Assembly (NCBI GenBank): GCA_021014325.1
Contig: JAJGQC010000652.1
Location: 62,001 to 126,000, forward strand
Origin: Plazaster borealis
Lineage: Eukaryota > Echinodermata > Asteroidea > Forcipulatida > Labidiasteridae
DNA: 64,000 nucleotides
Direction: 5' to 3'
The translations under genes and the position numbers were made by a program. Positions 25,001 through 37,050 of this stretch are shown piece by piece. The notes beneath the pieces are model-generated. The model was not told the DNA's origin and searched no databases. It saw only the letters and a list, made by a program, of their open reading frames with translations. How positions within the stretch are numbered: the first letter of the stretch is position 1; every line of letters starts with the position of its first letter.

Positions 25001-28000
25001 GTTTGTATTTCGGTCTGTAACCCAAATTTTGGTGAATTCGTTACTTGACAAAGATGATCTGTTTTAGCTTACTTTATTTCAATTTATAGCGCTAACAAAT
25101 TGAAATAAAGTAAGCTAAATAAAAATCGCTGTAAATTGGGAGTAAATTTGGAGTTGTAAGTTGAAGAAAGATGTCTTATTATTATTGTGAACTTGGAAAA
25201 TAATATTTGCTACTCCAAATAAATCTTTGACAATTTTTGTTTGTCCATCGACAGGGGAGCATGAATGACCAAGCACGCCATACATCTGATGTTATAGAGT
25301 TGTCGAAGATGACCACCCAGTGAAGATAAGTAACCACCGAAATATAATCATTTGATAACTGAATAGACCACTGAATCAATATCAATTCTAATAAAAAGTA
25401 ATATGTTTTTAGAAACTCTGACCATCAGAAAGGGTTTTATAACTAGGATTCCGAGACAGCGATCGATGCGTGCCATGCAGTTAAGTTTAAACAGCTAAGC
25501 AAGAGAGGTGTGTGTAACTCTTTTATTTTGTAGGTGAGTTACAATTTTGAGGTATTTGTTTGTATTTCGGTCTGTAACCCAAATTTTGGTGAATTCCGTT
25601 ACTTGACAAAGATGATCTGTTTTAGCTTACTTTATTTCAATTTATAGCGCTAAATAATTGAAATAAAGTAAGCTAAATAAAAATCGCTGTAAATTGGGAG
25701 TAAATTTGGAGTTGTAAGTTGAAGAAAGATGTCTTATTATTATTGTGAACTTGGAAAATAATATTTGCTACTCCAAATAAATCTTTGACAATTTTTGTTT
25801 GTCCATCGACAGGGAGCATGAATGACCAAGGACGCCATACATCTGATGTTATAGAGTTGTCGAAGATGACCACCCAGTCAAGATAAGTAACCACCGAAAT
25901 ATAATCATTTGATAACTGAACAGACCACTGAATCAATATCAATTCTAATAAAAAGTAATATGTTTTTAGAAACTCTGACCATCAGAAAGGGTTTTATAAC
26001 TAGGATTCCGAGACAGCGATCGATGCGTGCCATGCAGTTAAGTTTAAACAGCTACAAGAGAGGTGTGTAACTCTTTATTTTGTAGGTGAGTTACAATTTT
26101 GAGGTATTTGTTTGTATTTCCGTCTGTAACCCAAATTTTGGTGAATTCTGTTACTTGACAAAGATGATCTGTTTTAGCTTACTTTATTTCAATTTATAGC
26201 GCTAACAAATTGAAATAAAGTAAGCTAAATAAAAATCGCTGTAAATTGGGAGTAAATTTGGAGTTGTAAGTTGAAGAAAGATGTCTTATTATTATTGTGA
26301 ACTTGGAAAATAATATTTGCTACTCCAAATAAATCTTTGACAATTTTTGTTTGTCCATCGACAGGGAGCATGAATGACCAAGGACGCCATACATCTGATG
26401 TTATAGAGTTGTCGAAGATGACCACCCAGTCAAGATAAGTAACCACCGAAATATAATCATTTGATAACTGAACAGACCACTGAATCAATATCAATTCTAA
26501 TAAAAAGTAATATGTTTTTAGAAACTCTGACCATCAGAAAGGGTTTTATAACTAGGATTCCGAGACAGCGATCGATGCGTGCCATGCAGTTAAGTTTAAA
26601 CAGCTAAGCAAGAGAGGTGTGTGTAACTCTTTATTTTGTAGGTGAGTTACAATTTTGAGGTATTTGTTTGTATTTCGGTCTGTAACCCAAATTTTGGTGA
26701 ATTCGTTACTTGACAAAGATGATCTGTTTTAGCTTACTTTATTTCAATTTATAGCGCTAAAAATTGAAATAAAGTAAGCTAAATAAAAATCGCTGTAAAC
26801 TGGGAGTAAATTTGGAGTTGTAAGTTGAAGAAAGATGTCTTATTATTATTGTGAACTTGGAAAATAATATTTGCTACTCCAAATAAATCTTTGACAATTT
26901 TTGTTTGTCCATCGACAGGGGAGCATGAATGACCAAGGATGCCATACATCTGATGTTATAGAGTTGTCGAAGATGACCACCCAGTCAAGATAAGTAACCA
27001 CCGAAATATAATCATTTGATAACTGAACAGACCACTGAATCAATATCAATTCTAATAAAAAGTAATATGTTTTTAGAAACTCTGACCATCAGAAAGGGTT
27101 TTATAACTAGGATTCCGAGACAGCGATCGATGCGTGCCATGCAGTTAAGTTTAAACAGCTAAGCAAGAGAGGTGTGTGTAACTCTTTTATTTTGTAGGTG
27201 AGTTACAATTTTGAGGTATTTGTTTGTATTTCGGTCTGTAACCCAAATTTTGGTGAATTCCTACTTGACAAAGATGATCTGTTTTAGCTTACTTTATTTC
27301 AATTTATAGCGCTAACAAATTGAAATAAAGTAAGCTAAATAAAAATCGCTGTAAATTGGGGAGTAAATTTGGAGTTGTAAGTTGAAGAAAGATGTCTTAT
27401 TATTATTGTGAACTTGGAAAATAATATTTGCTACTCCAAATAAATCTTTGACAATTTTTGTTTGTCCATCGACAGGGAGCATGAATGACCAAGCACGCCA
27501 TACATCTGATGTTATAGAGTTGTCGAAGATGACCACCCAGTCAAGATAAGTAACCACCGAAATATAATCATTTGATAACTGAATAGACCACTGAATCAAT
27601 ATCAATTCTAATAAAAAGTAATATGTTTTTAGAAACTCTGACCATCAGAAAGGGTTTTATAACTAGGATTCCGAGACAGCGATCGATGCGTGCCATGCAG
27701 TTAAGTTTAAACAGCTAAGCAAGAGAGGTGTGTGTAACTCTTTTATTTTGTAGGTGAGTTACAATTTTGAGGTATTTGTTTGTATTTCGGTCTGTAACCC
27801 AAATTTTGGTGAATTCCGTTACTTGACAAAGATGATCTGTTTTACCTTACTTTATTTCAATTTATAGCGCTAAAAAATTGAAATAAAGTAAGCTAAATAA
27901 AAATCGCTGTAAATTGGGAGTAAATTTGGAGTTGTAAGTTGAAGAAAGATGTCTTATTATTATTGTGAACTTGGAAAATAATATTTGCTACTCCAAATAA

Positions 28001-31000
28001 ATCTTTGACAATTTTTGTTTGTCCATCGACAGGGGAGCATGAATGACCAAGGACGCCATACATCTGATGTTATAGAGTTGTCGAAGATGACCACCCAGTG
28101 AAGATAAGTAACCACCGAAATATAATCATTTGATAACTGAACAGACCACTGAATCAATATCAATTCTAATAAAAAGTAATATGTTTTTAGAAACTCTGAC
28201 CATCAGAAAGGGTTTTATAACTAGGATTCCGAGACAGCGATCGATGCGTGCCATGCAGTTAAGTTTAAACAGCTAAGCAAGAGAGGTGTGTAACTCTTTT
28301 ATTTTGTAGGTGAGTTACAATTTTGAGGTATTTGTTTGTATTTCCGTCTGTAACCCAAATTTTGGTGAATTCTGTTACTTGACAAAGATGATCTGTTTTA
28401 GCTTACTTTATTTCAATTTATAGCGCTAACAAATTGAAATAAAGTAAGCTAAATAAAAATCGCTGTAAATTGGGAGTAAATTTGGAGTTGTAAGTTGAAG
28501 AAAGATGTCTTATTATTATTGTGAACTTGGAAAATAATATTTGCTACTCCAAATAAATCTTTGACAATTTTTGTTTGTCCATCGACAGGGGAGCATGAAT
28601 GACCAAGGACGCCATACATCTGATGTTATAGAGTTGTCGAAGATGACCACCCAGTGAAGATAAGTAACCACCGAAATATAATCATTTGATAACTGAATAG
28701 ACCACTGAATCAATATCAATTCTAATAAAAAGTAATATGTTTTTAGAAACTCTGACCATCAGAAAGGGTTTTATAACTAGGATTCCGAGACAGCGATCGA
28801 TGCGTGCCATGCAGTTAAGTTTAAACAGCTAAGCAAGAGAGGTGTGTGTAACTCTTTTATTTTGTAGGTGAGTTACAATTTTGAGGTATTTGTTTGTATT
28901 TCGGTCTGTAACCCAAATTTTGGTGAATTCTACTTGACAAAGATGATCTGTTTTAGCTTACTTTATTTCAATTTATAGCGCTAAAAAATTGAAATAAAGT
29001 AAGCTAAATAAAATCGCTGTAAATTGGGAGTAAATTTGGAGTTGTAAGTTGAAGAAAGATGTCTTATTATTATTGTGAACTTGGAAAATAATATTTGCTA
29101 CTCCAAATAAATCTTTGACAATTTTTGTTTGTCCATCGACAGGGGAGCATGAATGACCAAGGATGCCATACATCTGATGTTATAGAGTTGTCGAAGATGA
29201 CCACCCAGTCAAGATAAGTAACCACCGAAATATAATCATTTGATAACTGAACAGACCACTGAATCAATATCAATTCTAATAAAAAGTAATATGTTTTTAG
29301 AAACTCTGACCATCAGAAAGGGTTTTATAACTAGGATTCCGAGACAGCGATCGATGCGTGCCATGCAGTTAAGTTTAAACAGCTAAGCAAGAGAGGTGTG
29401 TGTAACTCTTTTATTTTGTAGGTGAGTTACAATTTTGAGGTATTTGTTTGTATTTCGGTCTGTAACCCAAATTTTGGTGAATTACGTTACTTGACAAAGA
29501 TGAACTGTTTTAGCTTACTTTATATCAAGAAATAGATCTAAAAAATTGAAATAAAGTAAGCTAAATAAAAATCGCTGTAAATTGGGAGTAAATTTGGAGT
29601 TGTAAGTTGAAGAAAGATGTCTTATTATTATTGTGAACTTGGAAAATAATATTTGCTACTCCAAATAAATCTTTGACAATTTTTGTTTGTCCATCGACAG
29701 GGGAGCATGAATGACCAAGCACGCCATACATCTGATGTTATAGAGTTGTCGAAGATGACCACCCAGTCAAGATAAGTAACCACCGAAATATAATCATTTG
29801 ATAACTGAATAGACCACTGAATCAATATCAATTCTAATAAAAAGTAATATGTTTTTAGAAACTCTGACCATCAGAAAGGGTTTTATAACTAGGATTCCGA
29901 GACAGCGATCGATGCGTGCCATGCAGTTAAGTTTAAACAGCTAAGCAAGAGAGGTGTGTGTAACTCTTTATTTTGTAGGTGAGTTACAATTTTGAGGTAT
30001 TTGTTTGTATTTCGGTCTGTAACCCAAATTTTGGTGAATTCGTTACTTGACAAAGATGATCTGTTTTAGCTTACTTTATTTCAATTTATAGCGCTAAAAA
30101 TTGAAATAAAGTAAGCTAAATAAAAATCGCTGTAAATTGGGAGTAAATTTGGAGTTGTAAGTTGAAGAAAGATGTCTTATTATTATTGTGAACTTGGAAA
30201 ATAATATTTGCTACTCCAAATAAATCTTTGACAATTTTTGTTTGTCCATCGACAGGGGAGCATGAATGACCAAGGACGCCATACATCTGATGTTATAGAG
30301 TTGTCGAAGATGACCACCCAGTCAAGATAAGTAACCACCGAAATATAATCATTTGATAACTGAATAGACCACTGAATCAATATCAATTCTAATAAAAAGT
30401 AATATGTTTTTAGAAACTCTGACCATCAGAAAGGGTTTTATAACTAGGATTCCGAGACAGCGATCGATGCGTGCCATGCAGTTAAGTTTAAACAGCTAAG
30501 CAAGAGAGGTGTGTGTAACTCTTTATTTTGTAGGTGAGTTACAATTTTGAGGTATTTGTTTGTATTTCGGTCTGTAACCCAAATTTTGGTGAATTCCGTT
30601 ACTTGACAAAGATGATCTGTTTTAGCTTACTTTATTTCAATTTATAGCGCTAAAAATTGAAATAAAGTAAGCTAAATAAAAATCGCTGTAAATTGGGAGT
30701 AAATTTGGAGTTGTAAGTTGAAGAAAGATGTCTTATTATTATTGTGAACTTGGAAAATAATATTTGCTACTCCAAATAAATCTTTGACAATTTTTGTTTG
30801 TCCATCGACAGGGGAGCATGAATGACCAAGGACGCCATACATCTGATGTTATAGAGTTGTCGAAGATGACCACCCAGTCAAGATAAGTAACCACCGAAAT
30901 ATAATCATTTGATAACTGAACAGACCACTGAATCAATATCAATTCTAATAAAAGTAATATGTTTTTAGAAACTCTGACCATCAGAAAGGGTTTTATAACT

Positions 31001-33370
31001 AGGATTCCGAGACAGCGATCGATGCGTGCCATGCAGTTAAGTTTAAACAGCTAAGCAAGAGAGGTGTGTGTAACTCTTTTATTTTGTAGGTGAGTTACAA
31101 TTTTGAGGTATTTGTTTGTATTTCGGTCTGTAACCCAAATTTTGGTGAATTCTGTTACTTGACAAAGATGATCTGTTTTAGCTTACTTTATTTCAATTTA
31201 TAGCGCTAACAAATTGAAATAAAGTAAGCTAAATAAAAATCGCTGTAAATTGGGAGTAAATTTGGAGTTGTAAGTTGAAGAAAGATGTCTTATTATTATT
31301 GTGAACTTGGAAAATAATATTTGCTACTCCAAATAAATCTTTGACAATTTTTGTTTGTCCATCGACAGGGGAGCATGAATGACCAAGGACGCCATACATC
31401 TGATGTTATAGAGTTGTCGAAGATGACCACCCAGTGAAGATAAGTAACCACCGAAATATAATCATTTGATAACTGAACAGACCACTGAATCAATATCAAT
31501 TCTAATAAAAAGTAATATGTTTTTAGAAACTCTGACCATCAGAAAGGGTTTTATAACTAGGATTCCGAGACAGCGATCGATGCGTGCCATGCAGTTAAGT
31601 TTAAACAGCTAAGCAAGAGAGGTGTGTGTAACTCTTTTATTTTGTAGGTGAGTTACAATTTTGAGGTATTTGTTTGTATTTCGGTCTGTAACCCAAATTT
31701 TGGTGAATTCCGTTACTTGACAAAGATGATCTGTTTTAGCTTACTTTATTTCAATTTATAGCGCTAAAAATTGAAATAAAGTAAGCTAAATAAAAATCGC
31801 TGTAAACTGGGAGTAAATTTGGAGTTGTAAGTTGAAGAAAGATGTCTTATTATTATTGTGAACTTGGAAAATAATATTTGCTACTCCAAATAAATCTTTG
31901 ACAATTTTTGTTTGTCCATCGACAGGGGAGCATGAATGACCAAGGATGCCATACATCTGATGTTATAGAGTTGTCGAAGATGACCACCCAGTCAAGATAA
32001 GTAACCACCGAAATATAATCATTTGATAACTGAACAGACCACTGAATCAATATCAATTCTAATAAAAAGTAATATGTTTTTAGAAACTCTGACCATCAGA
32101 AAGGGTTTTATAACTAGGATTCCGAGACAGCGATCGATGCGTGCCATGCAGTTAAGTTTAAACAGCTAAGCAAGAGAGGTGTGTAACTCTTTTATTTTGT
32201 AGGTGAGTTACAATTTTGAGGTATTTGTTTGTATTTCGGTCTGTAACCCAAATTTTGGTGAATTCCGTTACTTGACAAAGATGATCTGTTTTAGCTTACT
32301 TTATTTCAATTTATAGCGCTAACAAATTGAAATAAAGTAAGCTAAATAAAAATCGCTGTAAATTGGGAGTAAATTTGGAGTTGTAAGTTGAAGAAAGATG
32401 TCTTATTATTATTGTGAACTTGGAAAATAATATTTGCTACTCCAAATAAATCTTTGACAATTTTTGTTTGTCCATCGACAGGGGAGCATGAATGACCAAG
32501 GACGCCATACATCTGATGTTATAGAGTTGTCGAAGATGACCACCCAGTCAAGATAAGTAACCACCGAAATATAATCATTTGATAACTGAATAGACCACTG
32601 AATCAATATCAATTCTAATAAAAAGTAATATGTTTTTAGAAACTCTGACCATCAGAAAGGGTTTTATAACTAGGATTCCGAGACAGCGATCGATGCGTGC
32701 CATGCAGTTAAGTTTAAACAGCTAAGCAAGAGAGGTGTGTGTAACTCTTTTATTTTGTAGGTGAGTTACAATTTTGAGGTATTTGTTTGTATTTCGGTCT
32801 GTAACCCAAATTTTGGTGAATTCCGTTACTTGACAAAGATGATCTGTTTTAGCTTACTTTATTTCAATTTATAGCGCTAAAAAATTGAAATAAAGTAAGC
32901 TAAATAAAATCGCTGTAAATTGGGAGTAAATTTGGAGTTGTAAGTTGAAGAAAGATGTCTTATTATTATTGTGAACTTGGAAAATGATATTTGCTACTCC
33001 AAATAAATCTTTGACAATTTTTGTTTGTCCATCGACAGGGGAGCATGAATGACCAAGGACGCCATACATCTGATGTTATAGAGTTGTCGAAGATGACCAC
33101 CCAGTCAAGATAAGTAACCACCGAAATATAATCATTTGATAACTGAACAGACCACTGAATCAATATCAATTCTATATAAAATTAATATGTTTTTAGAAAC
33201 TCTGACCATCAGAAAGGGTTTTATAACTAGGATTCCGAGACAGCGATCGATGCATGCCATGCAGTTAAGTTTAAACAGCTAAGCAAGAGAGGTGTGTGTA
33301 ACTCTTTTATTTTGTAGGTGAGTTACAATTTTGAGGTATTTGTTTGTATTTCGGTCTGTAACCCAAATTT
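10079..33370. repeat. Giant 556-bp satellite array, about 42 copies, 23.3 kb
   Basis: Head-to-tail units of 552-563 bp, marked by AAATAAAGTAAGCTAAATAA, run from 10079, 10639, 11202 and onward without interruption. Each unit holds a 23-bp perfect hairpin with an 11-base loop, an 'ACTCTTTTATTTTGTAG|GTGAGT' splice-like motif, a (TG)n tract, and a site after GAATTC that varies in length. Most units carry a 67-codon minus-strand open frame, which I take as incidental. Copies differ at a few recurrent positions. The leftmost units are the most divergent. No transposase or host gene is embedded. Confidence 0.97.
10599..10655. repeat. Example of the per-unit 23-bp perfect hairpin
   Basis: Left arm 10599-10621 (TTTAGCTTACTTTATTTCAA then TTT) and right arm 10633-10655 are exact inverted copies. 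They are separated by ATAGCGCTAAC, which contains the small palindrome AGCGCT. The structure recurs in nearly every unit. The copy near 29515-29555 has a damaged left arm. The array starts inside the right arm of a hairpin, so the structure may mark a breakage or recombination point. Confidence 0.9.
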
Positions 33371-33404
33371 CTGACCTTCAGAAAGGGTTTTATAACTAGG
33401 ATTT
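33371..33404. repeat. Out-of-phase satellite fragment at the right array edge
   Basis: After 'gtaacccaaattt' the sequence jumps back to an internal piece of the same unit, CTGACCTTCAGAAAGGGTTT to 'taactaggatt', before unique sequence begins. This 34-bp fragment lies about 370 bp out of phase. That suits a deletion or illegitimate joining at the array boundary. Confidence 0.85.
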
Positions 33405-33770
33405 AAAAGTTGTTTTGCCAGTCAGTTTATTTGATTCTTGAAGTAAGTGCTATGGTTGACATAAAATGATTTTGAAATAGATCCTGTTAAGTTCAATTGT
33501 ATTGCAGTTGCTCAACTACAAAATAAGAAACAACGTAGACTATTTGTAATGAAGTAAACTCATTACAAATATGAAGACTAAACAAGCTTGTTACGGAGTG
33601 TACTTGAGTGCTATTTATTACTAGTAGAGTTCCATTTCATTATTACCTAGTTAAAATCATAATTTAATTATAAACGGTAAATTTTGTTGTGCCCTTTGGA
33701 AGACTTTATTTAAAGCTTTGTCATTAAGGTGATCATCTTATATTTTCTGATAATTATTTTACAGATGCCA
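33405..33770. other. Spacer with a short hairpin
   Basis: No gene seen. An 11-bp inverted repeat, ATTTGTAATGA/TCATTACAAAT, lies at 33542-33570. A 'ttattttacag' at the end of this spacer precedes the retroelement remnant. Confidence 0.5.
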
Positions 33771-33781
33771 CAACAACTTAA

Positions 33782-35300
33782 TTGCTTTGGGAAGGCATCG
33801 CACATCTGACATGCAAGAAGGCTAGACCACCATCACTTATAGCAGCTGATTCTACTGAAGATCGACTTTCCAAAGTCCACGACCACTTCCGTGCCCTGCT
33901 GAACGCCTCCCACCCACCGGTTATTCTGGAACCCACTACCATACAACAGTTTGACCATGCACCTGCCATTGATGTCGGCCCAATAACTGACAGAGAACTA
34001 CACAAGGCTTGCAAAACCATACCTTTGGTAAAGCAAGCGGTCCTGATAATATACCATCTGATGTTGCCAGGCTGCTGCCAGTAGCCAGTTTAATACTTCC
34101 AATCCTGAATTCCATTCTGAATGGCAAACCACCACCTCCAGAATTCATTACATCCATCATCGTTACAATACTGAAGAAGAACAACTCAACTTCGCTCAAC
34201 AACCTACGTGGTCTGTCGTTAATGTCAGTCAACGCCAAGTTGCTCAATCGAGTTATGCTTGGGCGTCTACGGGATCGAATATCTACTTTGGAATCTGCAA
34301 GCTGGTTTCCGACCCTACCGCAACACCACTGAGTAAATCTTGTGCGTCAAACTCTGTATTCTCTGGAATTCTACGGAGTCTTAAGCAAATTATCAGTGCC
34401 ATCATGTCTCTGTACACTAACACTGAAGCATACATATGAACATCATCTACTCTACTATCACTACTCGCTTCGGAACAACATCTGGCGTGTGGCGTATCAA
34501 GGTGACACTTTGGTGCCATACCTATTTATCATCGTGCTTGACTATGTTTTTCGCATTTCATTCCTGCGAAGATGATGATAGGTACACAGTTCGTTGACGG
34601 TTGTCTTCACGTAACCTGGCGGTTAAGTTACCTGGACTTGCCTTCGCTTATGACGTTGTACTGATGAATGACACAATCGATGCCGCAGTCAGCACCAATT
34701 GCAACGGTTTGAACAAGCTTCAGCACAATTGGGTCTGCGTATAAACCCGCAGCAAACTGAGGTTATGTACATCAGTGTTGATCCAACCACACTGATCCGT
34801 ACACAATCAGGTAATCCACTGCCTACATGCACAGAGCTCTGCTACCTGGGATGTAATGTCAGCAACAGTCGATCCGCTTTTCAATGCCGACGAATTCTGG
34901 CATGGGTGGTGTGCCGAAAACTTGACATATGGACCTGTTCTGCAAGTCTGTGCTCTTCTATAGCGGGGCCAGCTGGACACTTACAGAAATGCTCGAGAGA
35001 ACCATTGACGCATCTCATCGAGCTTTGCTACGATATTCACTCAATATTAGATACCCTAAACGAATCACCAATGCTGAACTTTATCACCGAAGCAATGTCA
35101 CACCAGCATCAAAAACACTACACAAGCAGCGTTTACAACTGATTGGACACGCAACTAGGCGTGACACTCCTCTCTCAATACTCCTGGACAAGAACACCCA
35201 ACCTACAGAACCCTATCGTAGAGGTGAAGCACTGATGCGAACCTACCAACAGCAACTCTCTGATGACCCGAGAAAGACGTCTTTCAGACGTCATTTTTTT
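33782..35300 (+). pseudogene. Non-LTR retrotransposon reverse transcriptase, degenerate
   Basis: Reverse transcriptase blocks occur in the right order over about 1.5 kb, in more than one frame. GKASGPDNIPSDVAR is at 34027-34071. ILKKNNSTSLNNLRGLSL, then a VNAKLLNRVMLGRLRD stretch, lie at 34167-34275, followed by GFRPYRNTTE and a stop near 34332. QGDTLVPYLFIIVLDYV lies at 34499-34549. The catalytic box reads F-A-Y-D (34643-34654) instead of F-A-D-D, so the first catalytic Asp is lost. Downstream, ASAQLGLRINPQQTEVM and an RTIDASHRALLRY-type C-terminal region follow to about 35300. Stops and frame shifts separate the blocks. The endonuclease domain is missing. It is of LINE type (RTE- or CR1-like); the exact clade is not determined. 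It is dead. Confidence 0.88.
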
Positions 35301-35545
35301 TGGCTACGACCACCAGTATTACATACGACTAGATAACGACCTAAACATGACGTCGTAAATACATCGTGTTTTTTTGGGGGGGGGGATGTGGGGATGAGTT
35401 TCCGGGTGGGCAGAAAGACGTCTTAAAGATGTCGTTTTTTGACCACGACCACCAGTAGCACATAAGACTAGATAACAACCTTAAAACGACGTCGTAAATA
35501 CGTTGTGTTTTTTGTATTTTTTTTGGGGGGGGTGGGGATGAGTTT
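35265..35545. repeat. Tandemly duplicated tail after the retroelement, two units of about 135 bp
   Basis: Unit 1 (about 35270-35400) and unit 2 (about 35410-35545) both run 'gaaagacgtctt' - 'gacgtc' - 'ctacgaccaccagta' - 'actagataac' - 'gacgtcgtaaata' - T-run - long G-run - 'gtggggatgagttt'. GACGTC recurs several times and can form small hairpins. It may be the retroelement 3' end or an unrelated repeat; position alone suggests the former. Confidence 0.7.
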
Positions 35546-35784
35546 TCGGGTGTGACGCATTTGAGATCGTTTTGGCCTAGCATGATCTCATTTCTTCAAG
35601 CCCTTGCAAATATTAACTGAATCAGCAGAATATGCTAACTAATAGATTGACAAATGCTGTCTGTGATGAAAGTTTCTAGTTCTTTCATTAATCCAAGTTG
35701 TTTCTTTGGCAGACAAAAATTCCTGTGATAACCAGCTCCTCCATCACTGAGTGGACCAAGATGCTCTCCTGCCCTGGCACATCT

Positions 35785-35885
35785 TGAAGACAAGGCAACC
35801 TAGATGTCCTAAAGACAAGGCTACCGAGATCTCTTGAAGACGAGGCTACCGAGATCTCTCGAAGACGAGGCTACCTGGATCTGAA
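35785..35885. repeat. 33-34-bp minisatellite, about 3 copies
   Basis: Repeats of CGAGATCTCTTGAAGACGAG with 'gctac' between them, progressively diverged at both ends ('ctagatgtcctaaagacaag', 'ctggatctgaagacag'). Confidence 0.8.
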
Positions 35886-35984
35886 GACAGAATTACCATA
35901 AGGTAAAGTACCAGTAGCTCAGAGATTGAAAATAGCTTTAGAATTTTTGAATAACTTCTATTTAAACATTCTTAAGATGTAGTG

Positions 35985-36095
35985 TACATTGGCCAAGCAG
36001 TCTAGCGCATGGAAATCAAGTTCTGATGCCTGAATCATCAGAGTGTGAGTTTGAATCCTTGTCATGACACTTGTGTCCTTGAGCAATATAATTTC
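35985..36095 (+). repeat. tRNA-derived SINE-like sequence (Leu/Ser type)
   Basis: GGCCAAGCAGTCTAGCGC resembles the A box of a class II tRNA, and GAGTTTGAATCC the B box. They are spaced about 50 bp apart, as in tRNAs with a long variable arm. The acceptor stem does not pair and the body continues into 'acacttgtgtccttgagcaa', so this is a SINE head or tRNA relic, not a functional tRNA. Confidence 0.55.
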
Positions 36096-36099
36096 TTCT

Positions 36100-36860
36100 A
36101 ATCACCCAGGAATAAAATTGTACCTGCGAGGTTACAGATTGTTTATGTGAATGATTAGAAATTTGTGTGCCCATTTGGCTGCCGATGCTGCATACTCCAA
36201 AGGAGTTGAGGTTGTTTAAGGATTCAGTAATGATTAAGGCTGAATGAACAAGGGTAGTACTAGTGTAAGGTGCGTTTGGTATAAAGAGACCCATTAAATG
36301 CCTATTATCAATACATAGTAAGCCATCTTTATATCACAAAGGCAAAATAATATTCAGATAAATAACAAAATAATAACCATTCGAAAGTGACCTTATTGTA
36401 GCTAAAGATACTTCCAAGGATAATAAGTTATAATAATAACTTCAAGCCATGCAAGCACATGTCAAGTTAGCAATCGATATTCATTGCTCCTAATCATTAA
36501 CGATTCAGTTCTTGGCTTTTAGAATTGAATATGAGTGTATGCATCAAAGCCTCTTTTTCTCAGATTTGAACAGTCCTTTCTTTTCTAGTGGTTGATCTTA
36601 AAAGTAAAAGAATCACAACTTTGAGATCTCTCTTCCCTCACACCGTTGGCCCACTTGCCCACAATTGACCTCAATCCTCCACTATCCTCCACTCTTATAT
36701 TACTCCATACTAAAATACATGGACTTGCATAAGAATGGTATGCCAGGCCCAGTAATAAGGTGATGAGGTTTTTGCAGGATTTGAGAGAGTTAGGGTTCAC
36801 ACTTTGAAATTTAATTCATTGTGGTAACAGATTTGTTTATTTTCAACATTTTTCTGGTCC
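36100..36860. other. Unassigned region
   Basis: AT-rich, without recognised genes or strong repeats. A minus-strand frame at 36585-36800 has no family features. Confidence 0.4.
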
Positions 36861-36867
36861 AGGTTGA

Positions 36868-37050
36868 ATCCAAGAAGGAGTTCTGTTGGTGATTCTTGCA
36901 CAACCTGATTATACCTACATGAGGGATCCAACTCAATACACTGTGAAGGAGAAAGTGACACAATCCATCACATGCAATGTACAATTACACACCATTTGGA
37001 CTGCCAACCTGTTTGTGTTGAGCATGATTGAAGCCACAGCTATTGCTTAG
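36868..37050 (+). CDS. Possible exon or gene fragment, unknown product
   Basis: A 61-codon open stretch follows a plausible acceptor ('tttttctggtccag', AG at 36861-36862) and ends with TAG. A TGA lies just before it in frame at 36865-36867, so it can only be coding if the exon starts inside or the copy is broken. The translation has an ordinary composition, for example MRDPTQYTVKEKVTQSIT and then a Cys/Trp-containing stretch ending SMIEATAIA. No family is recognised. It directly abuts the 108-bp repeat. Chance is a real alternative. Confidence 0.25.
   Translation: MQEGVLLVILAQPDYTYMRDPTQYTVKEKVTQSITCNVQLHTIWTANLFVLSMIEATAIA

Noticed and set aside
11841..33169. 67-98-codon minus-strand open frames in almost every 556-bp unit
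   Set aside because: They recur only because the satellite recurs. Indels in several units shift or destroy the frame, variant sites do not favour silent changes, and no known motif or start context is present.
35265..35545. Rho-independent terminator-like hairpin plus T-run (GACGTC stem)
   Set aside because: Bacterial termination has no meaning here; the motif is part of a duplicated repeat tail.
35985..36065. Functional Leu/Ser tRNA
   Set aside because: The stems are degenerate and the sequence runs on as in a SINE.
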